From assembly GCA_963573385.1 (NCBI GenBank), contig CAUYLG010005451.1, positions 82,327-146,326 of the forward strand: 64,000 bases of DNA, in the 5' to 3' direction. Numbering within the stretch: the first letter of the stretch is position 1; each line of letters opens with the position of its first letter. Below are positions 19,498 through 33,130 of this stretch, piece by piece. The notes beneath the pieces were generated by a model, which saw only the letters and a list, made by a program, of their open reading frames with translations, was not told the origin of the DNA and did no database searches. Source of the stretch: Cacajao melanocephalus (lineage: Eukaryota; Chordata; Mammalia; Primates; Pitheciidae). A program made the translations under genes and the position numbers.

Positions 19498-20251
19498 TGT
19501 CTTTATTTTGTACTGCTATAACAGAATACCTGAAAATGGGTAATTTAGAAAGAAAAGACATTTATTTAGCTTACAGTTCTGCAGCCTGAAAAGTTTAAAA
19601 AGAATTGTGTTGGGCCAAGTGTGGTCGTTCATGCCTATAATCCCAGCACTCTGGGAGGCCAAGGCGGGAGCATTGCCTAGGAGTTCAAGCAACACAGGGA
19701 CACCCCATCTTGACAAAAAAATTAAAAATTAGGTGGGCATGGTGGCACATTCATGTAGTCCCAGCTACTTAAGGGGCTGAGGTAGGAAGATTCCTTGAGC
19801 CTGGGAAGTCAAGGCTGCAGTGAGCTGTGATCATGCCACTGCACTCCAGTCTGGGTGACACAGCCAGACCTTGTTTAAAAAAAAAAAAAAAAAAAAAAAG
19901 CATTGTGCTGGCATTTGCTTGGCTCCTGGTGAGAACTTTTGTGCTGGGCCCAAACATGATGAATGATCAAAGGGGAGGCAGACACATGCAAAGAGGCAAG
20001 ACCCAAGGGGCTCCTGGCTGTGTAACAACCCACTCTCATGGGAACTAATCCATTCCTGCAAGAATTAATTGTTACCAGAGCAAGAGCTCACTCACTACCA
20101 CAGAAGAACAGCACCAAACCTTTATGAGGGATTTTTCCCCCGTGACCCAAACCCCTCCTGCTAAGCCCCACCTCCCAAGACCACCACACTGAGGATCAAA
20201 TTCCAACACGTGTTTTGGTGGAAACAAATCGACAGTATCTGAACCACAGCA
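19498..20251 (-). repeat. Ancient MaLR (MLT/MST-type) LTR, interrupted by an Alu
   Basis: Left part at 19498-19612 (TGTCTTTATTTTGTACTGCTATAAC, GAATACCTGAAAATGGGTAATTTAGAAAG) and right part at 19900-20251 (TTGCTTGGCTCCTGGTGAGAAC, GGGAACTAATCCATTCCTGC, CATGACCCAAACCCC form and CCCCACCTCCCAAGACC) are in MaLR LTR order, antisense. The family level is from memory. No internal proviral genes are present. Confidence 0.65.
19613..19899 (+). repeat. Alu element, sense, inside the MaLR-type LTR
   Basis: GGCCAAGTGTGGTCGTTCATGCC to a run of about 23 A. AGAATTGTGTTG before and AGCATTGTGCTG after form a diverged target-site duplication. The overall divergence and AGTCAAGGCTGCAGTGAGC fit AluJ. Confidence 0.95.
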
Positions 20252-20474
20252 GTTACAAATTCTGAGTATGTAGTGACCTCATCTTGACAAAAAGCCTGTA
20301 TTTCTGCAGTGACAACTCTGTCTCTTGGGACCACCCATTACGTATTTTTTCTCTATGGTGCACTTGTGCCCACACTCTTATAATGGCCGCTTTTATTGCA
20401 GACCACATTTTAAAGGCCAAGAGGCTTGTTAACTGCCCAAATACCTATGCTAAATTAAAGAGTAGGGTTTTCTT

Positions 20475-20965
20475 TCCACAGCATGCACTCTGTATTAGTA
20501 TGTCTTCGCTATATAACAAAGCAATCCAAAATTCGTTGGCCTAAAATAGGCATTTGCAGTGCACAATTCTCTTGGTCAGTCATTTGGATTGGGTTCAGCA
20601 GAGTGGTCGTTCTGACAAACTCACCCGGGGACCCCCATGCAGGTATGGTCGATTGGCAGGCTAGCTTGAAGCCAATTGCTACTGACTGTCAGCAATGTCG
20701 TGTGTCTCCAGCATCTACCAGGCTAGCCTAGGCTTTTTTACATGGAAGTTGAGATGTATACATAGCAAGAGCAGTTAAGAGCAGTAGCAGCAAGGCTTCT
20801 TGAGGCCTAGGCACAGAAGTTGCAAAACATCATTTCTGACATAGTCTTCCATTGGTGAAAGCAATCTGGCCCAGAATCAAAGGGTAGATGAGTAGACTCC
20901 ACCTGTCACATTGCAAACGTGTGTGCACAAGAATCAGTGAGATTATTGTGGCCGTCTTTGAAAAT
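20475..20965 (-). repeat. Ancient LTR-like interspersed repeat, family uncertain
   Basis: Contains the series ATATAACAAAGCAATCC, TTGGCCTAAAATAGG, TTGGGTTCAGCAGAG, CTTGAGGCCTAGGCACAGAAG, TTCCATTGGTGAAAGC and AGTAGACTCCACCTGTCAC. I know this as a dispersed mammalian repeat in reverse orientation, probably MaLR/MLT. The naming is tentative. Confidence 0.45.
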
Positions 20966-21071
20966 ACACTACTGCCCTGACCAATGACAGTTTTGGCTTA
21001 AAGATATCGCATTTGAATATTCTTACTCTTTGATATTTAAGGAAGGTATAGCATTTGAAAAATATAGTTTG

Positions 21072-22216
<1,145 letters not shown>

Positions 22217-22284
22217 TTGTTTTCTATATTCAATGAAGTAGCTCCTGAATGCAGCTCTCCATAGGAGACAATAACAGCTGACAC

Positions 22285-22510
22285 ACAGCACACACTAAGT
22301 TCCAGGCACTCCCAGTGCTTATACATGATGACTCATTTAAGCCCATGACAACCCTATGAAGCAGGTACTATTATCCCATGTACACATTTGAAGTTCACCC
22401 ACGGTTAAGTGACTTGCTGAATGCCTAAATTATAAGTGGTAGAGCTGGGACATGAACCCAGGCAGTCAGTTATGTCAGAACCTGGGTTCTTAATAACTAT
22501 ATTCCACAAT
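22285..22510 (+). repeat. MIR SINE
   Basis: CACACTAAGTTCCAGGCACT, ACAACCCTATGAAGCAGGTACTATTATCCC, GGTTAAGTGACTTGCTGAATGCC, AGTGGTAGAGCTGGGACATGAACCCAGGCAG: near-complete MIR core in sense. Confidence 0.9.
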
Positions 22511-22662
22511 CTTTCTAGGGACATGTGATTTATGTATATGGTGCCTTTTCTTAGTACACATGTCCCTGGTTCTCACAGTTGTTCTCATAAACAATGAGAC
22601 TTTTTATTATTACAGATATTCCTTGGAGCCTGATTTAATTGGTCTAGGGAAGACATTCATAG

Positions 22663-23097
22663 GCTAGTAAAGGATATAAAACATGGAATCAGCCTAAATG
22701 CTTATCAATGGCAGACTGGATTTAAAAAATGTGGTACATATATTTGATGGAATACTATGCAGCCATAAAAAAGAATGAGATCATGTCCTTACATGTATGG
22801 AGCTGGAGGCCATTATCCTTAGAAAACTAACACAAAAACAGAAATTCACATAACACATGTTCTCATAAGTAGGAGCTAAATGTTGAGAATACATGGACCC
22901 ATAGAGGGGAACAGTAAACATTGGGGCCTACTGAGGGTGGAGGGTGGGAGGAGGGAGAGGATCAGGAAAAATAGTGGGTACTAGGCTTAGCACCTGGATG
23001 ATGAAATAATCTGTACAACAAACTCCTATGACATGAATTGACCTAAATGCCAAACCCGCAGATATACCCCTGAACTTAAAATAAAAGTTTAAAATAC
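22663..23097 (+). mobile_element. L1P (primate L1) 3' end, sense, 5'-truncated
   Basis: The ORF2 C-terminal coding remnant (GGAATACTATGCAGCCATAAAAAAGAATGAG) continues into the 3' UTR. The UTR carries the G-rich GGTGGAGGGTGGGAGGAGGG polypurine tract and ends ATGCCAAACCCGCAGATATACCCCTGAACTTAAAATAAAAG. About 435 bp survive with no usable frame. Confidence 0.9.
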
Positions 23098-23134
23098 AAA
23101 TAAAACATAAACAGAAGAAAAAAATGCAATAGTG

Positions 23135-23264
23135 TTTTTTTCGAGATGGAGTTTCACTCTTGTTGCCTAGGCTGGAGTGCAATGGCACGATTTTGGCTCA
23201 CTGCAACCTCAGCTTCAGCCTCCCAAAGTGCTGGGATTATAGGCATGACCCACTGCACTCAGCT
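23135..23264 (-). repeat. Alu element, antisense, with large internal deletion
   Basis: Right-arm end GAGATGGAGTTTCACTCTTGTTGCC to CACTGCAACCTCAGC is joined directly to the left-arm start TTCAGCCTCCCAAAGTGCTGGG. About 160-170 bp of the middle are absent. Confidence 0.9.
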
Positions 23265-24790
23265 AAAGATTTTAAAAACATAAAATCTGTTAAATGAGTT
23301 ATAGGAAAAGTGCTATGGACATTCAAAGGAGAAAAGATATTTCTGCCCGGAGACGTGGAGATCTAGAAAGGCTTCATGGGGAAAGAGAAACCTGATTTGT
23401 AGTTGGGCAGATGAGGCAATATATAAATATACAGAGTGATCACCTGTGGCTGAATGAACAACATAGAATGGCCCCACCCTATATCTGTGCAGCAGGATTC
23501 ATTACTGGACCCTGCACCGTGCTGACCATAACAAAGCTGTAAAGAGCAAGCCTTCGTCGATGCTTCTTAACTATAACACATTTGAAAGTCAACTCAACAA
23601 TCACTGGTACGAATTCCACAGGTACGTGGAAATTATTCATACACAGTAAAATTGAAAATAAATGCCAGTTGTTTGTATTATGGCAGATTATATGTTCTAT
23701 AACATCCACAGTTTACAAGGTATAGAACTATGTACCTAATGAGTTATCAGTAAAATTCCCACTGAATGTATTAAAAGTCAGTCATTTAATCGGAGCTGGA
23801 GATATACATTGAGAATAAACTGGCACTTGCCTAACTCAGAACTAGCGTGCAAGAAAGTTTAATTGTTGACTGTTTGTTGTGGCGATGGGCTCCTTCAGAA
23901 GCTGGGATTGCTGAGTCATGTGGGCCCGTGCACTGGCAGCTCAGAGAAAGGTGAACTGGGGTCAGCTGTGGCTGCAGAAGGCATGCCTTCACTTCAGAAG
24001 GCAAACAGTTCAGAGAGAACACCATTGGCTTTAAGTTGTTCTAGAAAGAAAAACTTAAACTCTAGGAGATTGGATGATGTAAGAACCAAGAAAGAATCGG
24101 ATTTAGCACTCTGTAAATACGCATTATTAATTGTTATGGAACTTTGACATTACGATATCTGAAACACAGCAACTGAAGTCCCTGAAAGCCAAATTTGGTT
24201 TTATCATCATTTAAGAATGATAGAAGGCTAGATTTGGAAGGAGGCTTGGAGCGCTCTTAATCCAAACTCATTTTTTTTCTAATTTTAGAGCAAACAATTC
24301 CTGTGGATCTGAGGAGGCAAGTTACCCAAGGTAGGGTAGTAAGTTGGTTTAAACAGAGATACAACATATTCTTTTGCTGTTTTATTTTTTTTAAAAAAAA
24401 ACACCAAGTATTTTCTTGAGAGTTCTACTTGTCAAGCTTATAAAGCTACTGATATTTAAACTTGCTTGCTATATTAACCAAATGCAAAGAAATGCTAAAC
24501 ACCTGGTAAAAGGAGAGAGAAGAAAGGGCGTGATGTTTCCATTCTCTTTCTCTTTTGGAGCTGCCTCAAACCCTAGGACAAATTATTAATTGTTAGTTAG
24601 CAATTGCCTATTGATGCTTACTATAACCAAGGTGATTTCAAAACACCGCAAGACCTTGAAGAACTCACAATACAGCAAACACATTACCGCATTATTACCA
24701 TTACTATTATGATTACTACCACTACTAATATGAGATATAAATAAGGTATTAGATACCTGAAGAGACATATAGGAAATTGAAGGAGGTTAC
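23265..24790. other. Unassigned non-coding sequence
   Basis: About 1.5 kb without a recognisable repeat or exon. It contains an oligo-A/T patch near 24387-24404. Confidence 0.4.
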
Positions 24791-25112
24791 AATAACAATG
24801 GTTCAGCTGGGCACGGTGGCTCACGCCTGTAATCCTACCACTTTGGGAGGCCTAGGTGGGTAGATCACCTGAGGTCAGGAGTTCAAGACCAGCCTGGCCA
24901 ACATAGTGAACCCTGTCTCTACTAAAAATACAAAAATTAGCTGGGCGTGGTGGCAGTACCTGTAATCCCAGCTCCTTGGGAGGCTGAGGCAGGATAATTA
25001 CTTGAACCTGGGGGACCGGAGGTGGCAGTGAGCTGAAATCACACCACTGCATTTCAGCCCTGGGCAACAGAGCGAGAATCCCTCTCAAAAAACAAAACAA
25101 AGAAAAATAATG
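24791..25112 (+). repeat. Alu element, sense, with target-site duplication
   Basis: The body at 24805-25104 runs from AGCTGGGCACGGTGGCTCACG to a decayed AAAACAAAACAAAG tail. AACAATGGTTC before and AAATAATGGTTC after are the duplicated target. Confidence 0.95.
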
Positions 25113-26048
25113 GTTCTAGTATCAAGGGAGTCTTCAGGGAGAAGGTGTTGCCTGAACTAGTTTTGAAGGAGGTATTGGTGTCACAGACATTTTAGGTAGG
25201 CCGGAAGAGGTGGATTTCCTAGTAATCAAAGATGCAGAGGTGGCAAAGTGTGAGGTAGGTCCCACCACCAGAACACAGACTGCAGGAAGGGAAACAGGGA
25301 GAGAGAATGCTGGAAAGGTTGACTTAGGGATAATATCCTATAGAGATTATTTATGATTTGCTTTCTTGCTTACATAGTCTCTTTATGATTGAAAACATTT
25401 TAAAAATATAAGTTTATCTATATAATCCATAATAGGCAACTTGTTCAATAAAATTTGAAAAATATAAAGATTTCAAAAGATAATAATTTTTATCACTTAA
25501 TAACTTGCTCTATTTCTTTCCAGTATTTTTTTCACAGACATGGATATCTAGGTTTTTTTTAAAAAATGTTCTAATCATACTTAATTGAGTTTCTCAAACT
25601 CATGTTAAATTTTCCATGAGAGTTAGGTCCTTTAAGAGAAATTTATGTCCAATTACTGGGTTAGTCTCCTTACAGATAAAAAGGCTCAATGAAAGTGATA
25701 AAAAGGAAGCTTTTTGCCAGATGCTGCTGTGGGAGGGCACTAATCTCTTCTTGTTCTTGCAGAGACATCATGGTAATCTTAGTTAGGTTCCATCATGGGT
25801 AATCTTAGTTGGTGAGCGTGTTCCTTCAGCACTTCCTGATGAGGTGGTGGGTCTCTGATTGTCAGAGTGGTTTGCCAGTCATACACACCATCACTCACTT
25901 CCCTATTCTTAAGTTCTTAATTCTAGTTCCATTCTTGGTCCATAGAATATGCCTTAACTCAGTGTTTCTCTGATTTTTGTATGTGTAGGAATTACCAGGA
26001 AATCTGGTTAAAGTGCAGATCCTGATTCAGTAGGTCTAGGATCGGCTA
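25113..26048. other. Unassigned non-coding sequence
   Basis: AT-rich. It includes an imperfect 25-bp tandem duplication (CATCATGGTAATCTTAGTT...) at 25766-25812. Confidence 0.4.
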
Positions 26049-26402
<354 letters not shown>

Positions 26403-26583
26403 AAGAAGATTCTAGGGGATGTTCTTGCTACTGGTCCATGAGAAGCAAGGCCTTAGGGTACTTCCTTTTTCAAACCTAATCTGTCTTTTTGTTGCTTTCA
26501 CACAAGCAAAACAAATTAACTTGTTCACAGCCTTTCTTCTGCAAATCTATATAGATATTCCTTTAATTACTTTTGGCAATTTA

Positions 26584-26913
<330 letters not shown>

Positions 26914-28859
26914 TGAGACCAGTGGAATTTTCATTCCTTTCTAGGTAAACACTTTTTACCATCTGGATGCTTGGATGCTTAAATTAGGATTGTCACTGTT
27001 TTTCTTTACTCCTGATGGGCATAAGTGTGAATAGCTTGTCTTTGATTGTGTTTTGAATGCAGTGGACCTTTGGGCTTGCGTACTCATGTAAAACTGGCAC
27101 TCAGGAGAGTCTCTTTAATTATATCCTTAACCATTGTTTCTGAGCAGTCATCCCGCTTACTTCCCAAGGGCCTTCAATCATTCTCAGGTTGGATCTCTGA
27201 CCCTTCTTACATAAATCATTCGCTCTTTCTATTTAATCTCTTTATGTTATCCTCTATAAGCTAGAAGCCATTCTAAAGTTTACCCTCTGTATTACAGGCT
27301 AGATTTTCTTAGGTCATTTCTGCTTTTGTTTCTTTTCCCCAAAGCGGAAGTTAATTCTAATATTGCACTTTTATTTTTCTAAGAAACTTTTTTTCATTTT
27401 ATTCATTTCCCATTTTAGTCTCAAATGTTGCCTGCTGTCTTTTCATGTTGAGCTTTCTCTCTATAATTCATGTTTTTCTTTCAAAAGGCAATGCCTTTAA
27501 GCGTTTAGAGAAAGAATGCCAAAATATTCTTTGTTATTTTCTTCTGCTTCCTCCAGCAAATCTTTTCTAGAAGGTTGTTCTCCATTTGTAGCTCTAGGAT
27601 GAGGTTCTATTTTCCCTTGTTCTGTAAGTGTAATGGACATTTGTCTTTATTTGCTCATCTCAGCATCTGTATCCCCTCCACACCCACCTTTCCATGTTTG
27701 GAGAATATTCCACTTTATGGAGCAAAGCTTGCCTTCCATATAGAAACTGAAAATGCCTAAAACTCACTTCCTAAGTCCTCCTTGTAGTAAGGATGCACAG
27801 AGTAGGTGCTGTCGGTCGGATGTTTACATTCCAGACATTGACTAACACAAATGGTTCAAGGAAGCAGAGCAGAACTGGCCACCTCCAGTTTCCAGAGGTA
27901 ACATGACAGCTGTTTTACAGGCAGCACCCAGTGTTAGGGATGCTGGGGGTACAAGTGATGTCCATAATCAGTAGTTGCTTTAAGAGTGTCACCACTGGGC
28001 TAAATAGTTTCATTTCTGGTAGAGAGATTCTGAACCTGTTCTTTCATCTCAAAGTAGACTCTAGAAACTGCTCAACAACTTTTTAGTAAATGATTTCCTA
28101 CTTATGTTGTCAGAGTCCAATTCACATCTTAAAACTGAGAATCCTGCCTGACACAATCAATGCATTTTAAACAGACCTCACCGTGGTCTTATTTTCTGCT
28201 TACTTTTCTTCAAATGAGTTATACTCTGCTACTTTGATACTGTAGACCCTTGATTCCACTCTATCTACTTAGGTCCTGGCCAGATCCATCCCCAGAAAGC
28301 TGGATGTCATACTCCATTTTTGGCTCAATTTTCTGTGCTTGTCTGTTGGTTGGGGCTGAGATTTCCTAGCTCTGAAAAAGTGGAAATAAATGGCTAATGG
28401 TGAAAGGGAGAGCTACCCAGTAGTCTGCTGGATTCAGAGCTTGCCCAAAGGCCCAGAGTTGTAAAATTAGAAGAGTTATAAAATTAGATGTTACATACAT
28501 GTCTATATATGAAGAGTTATAAAGTTAGAACCTATATACATGTAGTTACATGAGGGTTGACCCACAGGTGATAAGGCAGGCTAGGAGAGACCAGAGGCAA
28601 GAACTGAACTCACACAAGGTCAGTCCCACTGCTTAGAAAAACCATCCTGAGTACAGCTCTGGGCAGCCCATCACTTGCTCAAGAATCCTCCGAGGAGTTG
28701 AGTCCACATTCAGGATAGATTGCCTACTGCTCTGCCATACTCTAGTGCTTTTTCTGTTCCTTTCTTTGAGTAACCTCCTCCCTCCTTTGATCCAAATTCT
28801 GCCAGCTCTGTTGCCTCCTTCCTTATAAGCTCATCTTTTCTTATTCTTTCCATGCTATG
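26914..28859. other. Unassigned non-coding sequence
   Basis: Nearly 2 kb of AT-rich sequence in which I recognise no repeat family, exon or RNA. Short frames only. Confidence 0.4.
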
Positions 28860-29305
28860 CTCAAACCATAATGAACTATTTTTAATTCTCTTATTTTACA
28901 ACAATCTTGGAATACAATTCTGTCTTTGCATGTACTGTATCCTTTGCCTAGAGCACTCCTCATTGCCCTACATTTCTTCACCTAGCTAACACCTACTCTT
29001 CTTTCAGGTCTCATTTTACCTATTGTTTCTTTCTGCAAATCTTCTCTGCCCTCCTGCTCCTCAAGACCTGTGTGTACCTCCAATGGGCTTGCTTCCGTAA
29101 CACTCTGACTCATTCTTAACATATATCACTCTACAGTAACTGAATATATACATACTTGTTTATATTTGTTTTTACTTCTTTATAACCTGAACTAGCGTGT
29201 TACACCTTCTTGGCCGCATCTTATTCCATGTTGTTCCTAGTATGTAGTTATGTGTCTGTTTTATAGTAGGTACTTAAAAATAATCGTGAAAGAATAAAAT
29301 AACAA
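28860..29305 (+). repeat. L2 LINE, 3' end
   Basis: CTTTGCCTAGAGCACTCCTC, TTCTTTCAGGTCTCATTTTACC, AATCTTCTCTGCCCTCCTGC, ATAGTAGGTACTTAAAAATAATCG and a final GAAAGAATAAAAT follow the L2 3'-end order. Confidence 0.75.
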
Positions 29306-30374
29306 AAATAATTCACTCCTCTCTGTACACCCATCGCATTTTAAAATACAATAACTATACCCTTTGTGTAAAGTATGTATATACAACTTATTAGCCTCTT
29401 TTTTCTGATAGAGTAGGATCCATGATTTCATCAAGTAAGTATCATGTTCAGGAGCTTCTGCATGAATAAGTACTCAAGAAAGTTTATTTGAAGTTCTGTG
29501 CTACAAGGTAATGAAAATCACCCAAATTGGGCCACTGCTGAGAGTAAAAGGCAATGCTATTAATAACTAGCCTAAGAAAATAGTCATGATTTGGGATTGT
29601 CCAGGGCAACATGAATATACAGCACCCTATTTAGCTAGCAACACATCATTGCCAGATCATTAACAGTTACTTTTTAGATTTTAAGACTGAAGATGCTGGG
29701 TCAGGGGGAATTTCTTGCATTATATTCACTAAAAGGTCAAACTGAGTATGAAAGATGATCATCTAATAGTCAAATATCAAGCGGTGAGTTAGTGACAGGG
29801 ATAAACTGCCCAGGATTCTTAATTCTCTTATTCTTCATCCTAATGAATGCTGTTTGTCTTTTCATTAAGTGGAGTGCATGGAAATTTAGATAATTTTTTG
29901 AACTGTAATAATTAGTCATTATAACATGGAAAGAAACAAATTAAATCTGTTTCTTCTTCTTACATCTGCCACAGTGATCAAACATAATCCTTTAATGTAA
30001 TCAGAGGTAGGAATAAAATGTCAAAGCCTTGTGCTTTAAAGAATTTAATTGCAGCTCGTCCCAAAGCAGCAACCACTTTTTTTCCTTAAAGAAAAGCACT
30101 AAGAGCATTTAGACATTAGTTCAGTAATCCTCAATTTCAGAGCTTGGTGCTGGAAAGTTATCTATAGTCTACTTGGGGAAATCAAGGCTCAATAAATATT
30201 AAATTTAGGTCAGTTTGTGGCTTAGTAGATCCATTCTTAATAGGTTGACAAATTAAGGGTCAAGTAGATCACAAAAGAACACTAGCGGTTCACTTTGAAA
30301 GCAGTGGTGAAAAGACTGAGTGGGAATAGGAAAAGCAGTGTCAGGAATCATGAACTCCAGTACCAGAAATTCCA
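29306..30374. other. Unassigned non-coding sequence
   Basis: AT-rich, no supported feature. Confidence 0.4.
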
Positions 30375-30620
30375 TACATTTGCAAAGTGTTTACAGTTTG
30401 TAATGTACTTTTACATTCATTGTTTTATCTGCTCCATGCCATAAAGATACAGAAGAAGGTGGGACACAGATGAGGATCTTCATCTGTGTTGAATGAATGA
30501 ATGAAGGAAGTAAGGAAGGAATAAGGCTCAGGGAGAGGAATGACTTGCGCAGGATCACATGTTTATTAGGGTTAGGACTAGAGCCCAAGTCTCTTGCTTC
30601 TCAATCTGAGCATCTTCCCT
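30375..30620 (+). repeat. MIR SINE
   Basis: TTTGCAAAGTGTTTACAGTTTG, TTTTATCTGCTCC, GGCTCAGGGAGAGGAATGACTTGCGCAGGATCACATG, GGACTAGAGCCCAAGTCTCTTGC. A (GAAT)n/(GAAG)n patch at about 30490-30520 interrupts it. Confidence 0.75.
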
Positions 30621-31071
30621 GGGCTTACTGATACAATCGAATGCTTCATCTCAAACACATCTCCATGGGAAACCTAAATAAATATGACCAGTCCTACTTG
30701 GGACTTATAAATGCCATCCAAACCATTCAAGCTGTTTGTATTTCTGCTCAGGAAATCTTAAAGGGTTTCAGTTCTTTCCTGCCTATTATGCCATGTGTCA
30801 TAGGCAAAGAGAAAGCTTATAAACTACTTTGCTGAAAGAAGCTAGATCTTTTAGCCAGAGAGCCTTTCAGTGCTTCAGCTTCCAAGCGGTAGCCACCTGG
30901 GTGATCTGGAACTAGAGCAAATTAGGATTGAGAGGTGAGATATTAAGGTAGTATGGTGCTCTGTGAGTTAGCCTGATAAATGAAGGAATACCATGTGCCT
31001 CAGTGGGACTTTGTAAGGTTCAAATGGAAGGTGAAAATACTGGAGGCTTTTTGGTTTAAAAAATCACATAT

Positions 31072-31198
31072 GCCGGGAGCGATGGCTCACACCTGTATTC
31101 CCAGCACTTTGGGAGGCTGAGATCGACCTCAAGTGATCCACCCACCTTGGCCTCCCAAAGTGCTGGGATTACAGGCGTGAGACACCACCCCCTTGGCC
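31072..31198. repeat. Alu fold-back: two left-arm pieces joined head to head
   Basis: GCCGGGAGCGATGGCTCACACC to GGGAGGCTGAGATCG reads sense (31072-31124). It is followed at once by ACCTCAAGTGATCCACCC to CCACCCCCTTGGCC reading antisense (31125-31198). The two halves are complementary over about 50 bp around GCACTTTGGGAGGC / GCCTCCCAAAGTGC. Both outer ends are Alu 5' ends and neither half has a right arm or tail. Confidence 0.9.
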
Positions 31199-31345
31199 AA
31201 AAATGGGTATCCTTAAATGGTAAAATCAACAAGGTAAGAGAGCCATCCATGAAAAGCAGGTGAAGATAATGAGAACTAGTGTAGGCAGGAGTTTCAGATC
31301 TTGCATCTCTACTCACAAGAACCCTGGTGCAGAGGACCACTATTT

Positions 31346-31671
31346 AAATTGTTGTTTCTTGGGCTGTGTATGGTGGTTCACCCCTCTAATCCCAGCACTT
31401 TGGGAGGCCAAGGCGGGTGGATCACTGTGGTCAGGAATTCGAGACCAGCCTGGCCAACATGATGAAACCCCATCTCTACTAAAAATACAAAAACATAAGC
31501 CAGGCATGGCACACACCTGTAATCCTAGCTACTTGAAAGGCTGAGGTAGGAGGATCACTTGAATCCAGGAGGCGGAGGTTGCAGTGAGGCAAGATCGTGC
31601 CACTGCACTCCAGCCTTCGTGACAGAGCAAGAGTCTGTTTCATAAATAAATAAAATAAATTGTTGCCTCTC
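31346..31671 (+). repeat. Alu element, sense, (TAAA)n tail, with target-site duplication
   Basis: The body starts GGGCTGTGTATGGTGGTTCACC at 31361, and the tail is CATAAATAAATAAAATAAA at 31641-31659. AAATTGTTGTTTCTT before and AAATTGTTGCCTCTC after give the target duplication. Confidence 0.95.
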
Positions 31672-32447
31672 TTCTCTCCCCGCCCACACATTGAATTTTG
31701 TGGATAGAATCAGCCAGGCTTGACAAGTGATTAGAATGAGTGAAGGAGAGGGAAGTCGAGAATGACCATAAGTTGTGAGCATCCTCCTCACAAGGGGGTT
31801 GGGGTACTGTAAATGGAGACAGGGAAGTGGGGAGAAAGCAGAGCCCAGGTGAATTCACGTTTGAGCCATGTTGAGTTGGATGATTCTCAAATAAAGACTG
31901 GATAACCTGTAAAAGTAAGCTAATTTTAGTCTACAAACTCAAAAGCAAGAAGCAAAAATGTGGAAATTTTCTGTAATTGAGAGTATGCAATTAAAATTAA
32001 GTTTATTCTGTAAAGTAAAAGAAACCTAGTCTCCTTCAATTTGAGGTCTGTTCCATCCCTGGGAATGCACTAACATAGACCATCTTAGCTAGTTGGGTGA
32101 ATAAAGAGCCAAGGGCTAGAAATATGGGTAAAGATCTCATTAAATATTTCAAAATAATATTCCACCACAAACCATCTGGCACAGATTGCTGAGAAGATTC
32201 AAGGTCAAAAAAAGAGATCACATCTTTCCAAATATGTGTTTGCTTTTTTCTTAGAAAAGCTGTTTTGTCTGTCTTATTACAGATACACAGGAAAATTTAA
32301 AAGTGACATGTTTACTGTAAGGAAATTAGAAAATTTAGATAAGAAAAAAGAAGAAATAATTCTACCACTTAAAAACAACCACTGTTATAACTTTAAAGCA
32401 TATCCTTTAAAAAATTACATCTATGCTTTTTCTCTGACTTTAAACTA
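31672..32447. other. Unassigned non-coding sequence
   Basis: No supported feature. The part from about 32230 may be a decayed upstream continuation of the L1M element that follows. Confidence 0.4.
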
Positions 32448-32962
32448 TCATGTACCCAAGAGAAATGAAAATATATGTCCACATGGAAATATGTACACGA
32501 ATAGTCACAGAAGCATCATTCATTTTAGCGCCTAAGCAGAAATAATCCAATTGTTCAGCAACCGATGACTGGGTTGAGAATATGGTATATCGATATAATT
32601 GAATACTATTTAGCCATAAAAAGTATTAATACATTATGCTACAACATTAATGAACCTTGTAGACATGGTGAATGGAATAAATCAGATGCAAAAGTTCACA
32701 CATTATATGATTCCATTTATATGAAATGTCCAGAAAAAGCAAATCTTACAGAGACACTAAGTAGAGAAGTAATATTTGGGTCGGAAGAATAGGCAATGAT
32801 TATAAATGGGTACAAGGTTTCATTTTGGGGTGATGGACCTGCTCTAATATTAGAATGTAGGGATGGTTATACAATTCCATAAATTTACTAAATTTACTAA
32901 AAACCACTTCTGCCTAAACTGAATGAATTTTATGGAATGTAAATTATACCTCCATTAAACTG
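32448..32962 (+). mobile_element. L1M (L1MA/MB-type) 3' end, sense
   Basis: ATGTACCCAAGAGAAATGAAAAT, TACACGAATAGTCACAGAAGCATC, AATACTATTTAGCCATAAAAAG, TATGATTCCATTTATATGAAATGTCC, TTTTGGGGTGATGGA, TTACTAAAAACCACTTCTGCC and TTTTATGGAATGTAAATTATACC follow the mammalian L1M 3'-end order. Many changes; no usable frame. Confidence 0.85.
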
Positions 32963-33050
32963 TGTATACATACACGTATATATAGAAGAGATATAGAAAC
33001 AGAGAATATATGTATATATAGAGAAAGAGATTTATATAGATACATATCAT
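32963..33050. repeat. AT-rich tail microsatellite of the L1M element
   Basis: (TATACA)n, ATATAGA and GAGA words directly after the L1M 3' end, consistent with expansion of its poly(A) tail. Confidence 0.7.
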
Positions 33051-33130
33051 GGACTTCTTTTTGTTCATCTCAAACTGACCTAATATCAGCTATGATGCCC
33101 ATGGAGTCAGTGAGACTGTGGATTGCAGCC

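Noticed and set aside
32236..32535. 99-codon plus-strand frame
   Set aside because: It runs into the L1M 3' end and has no protein similarity that I recognise. AT-rich chance frame.
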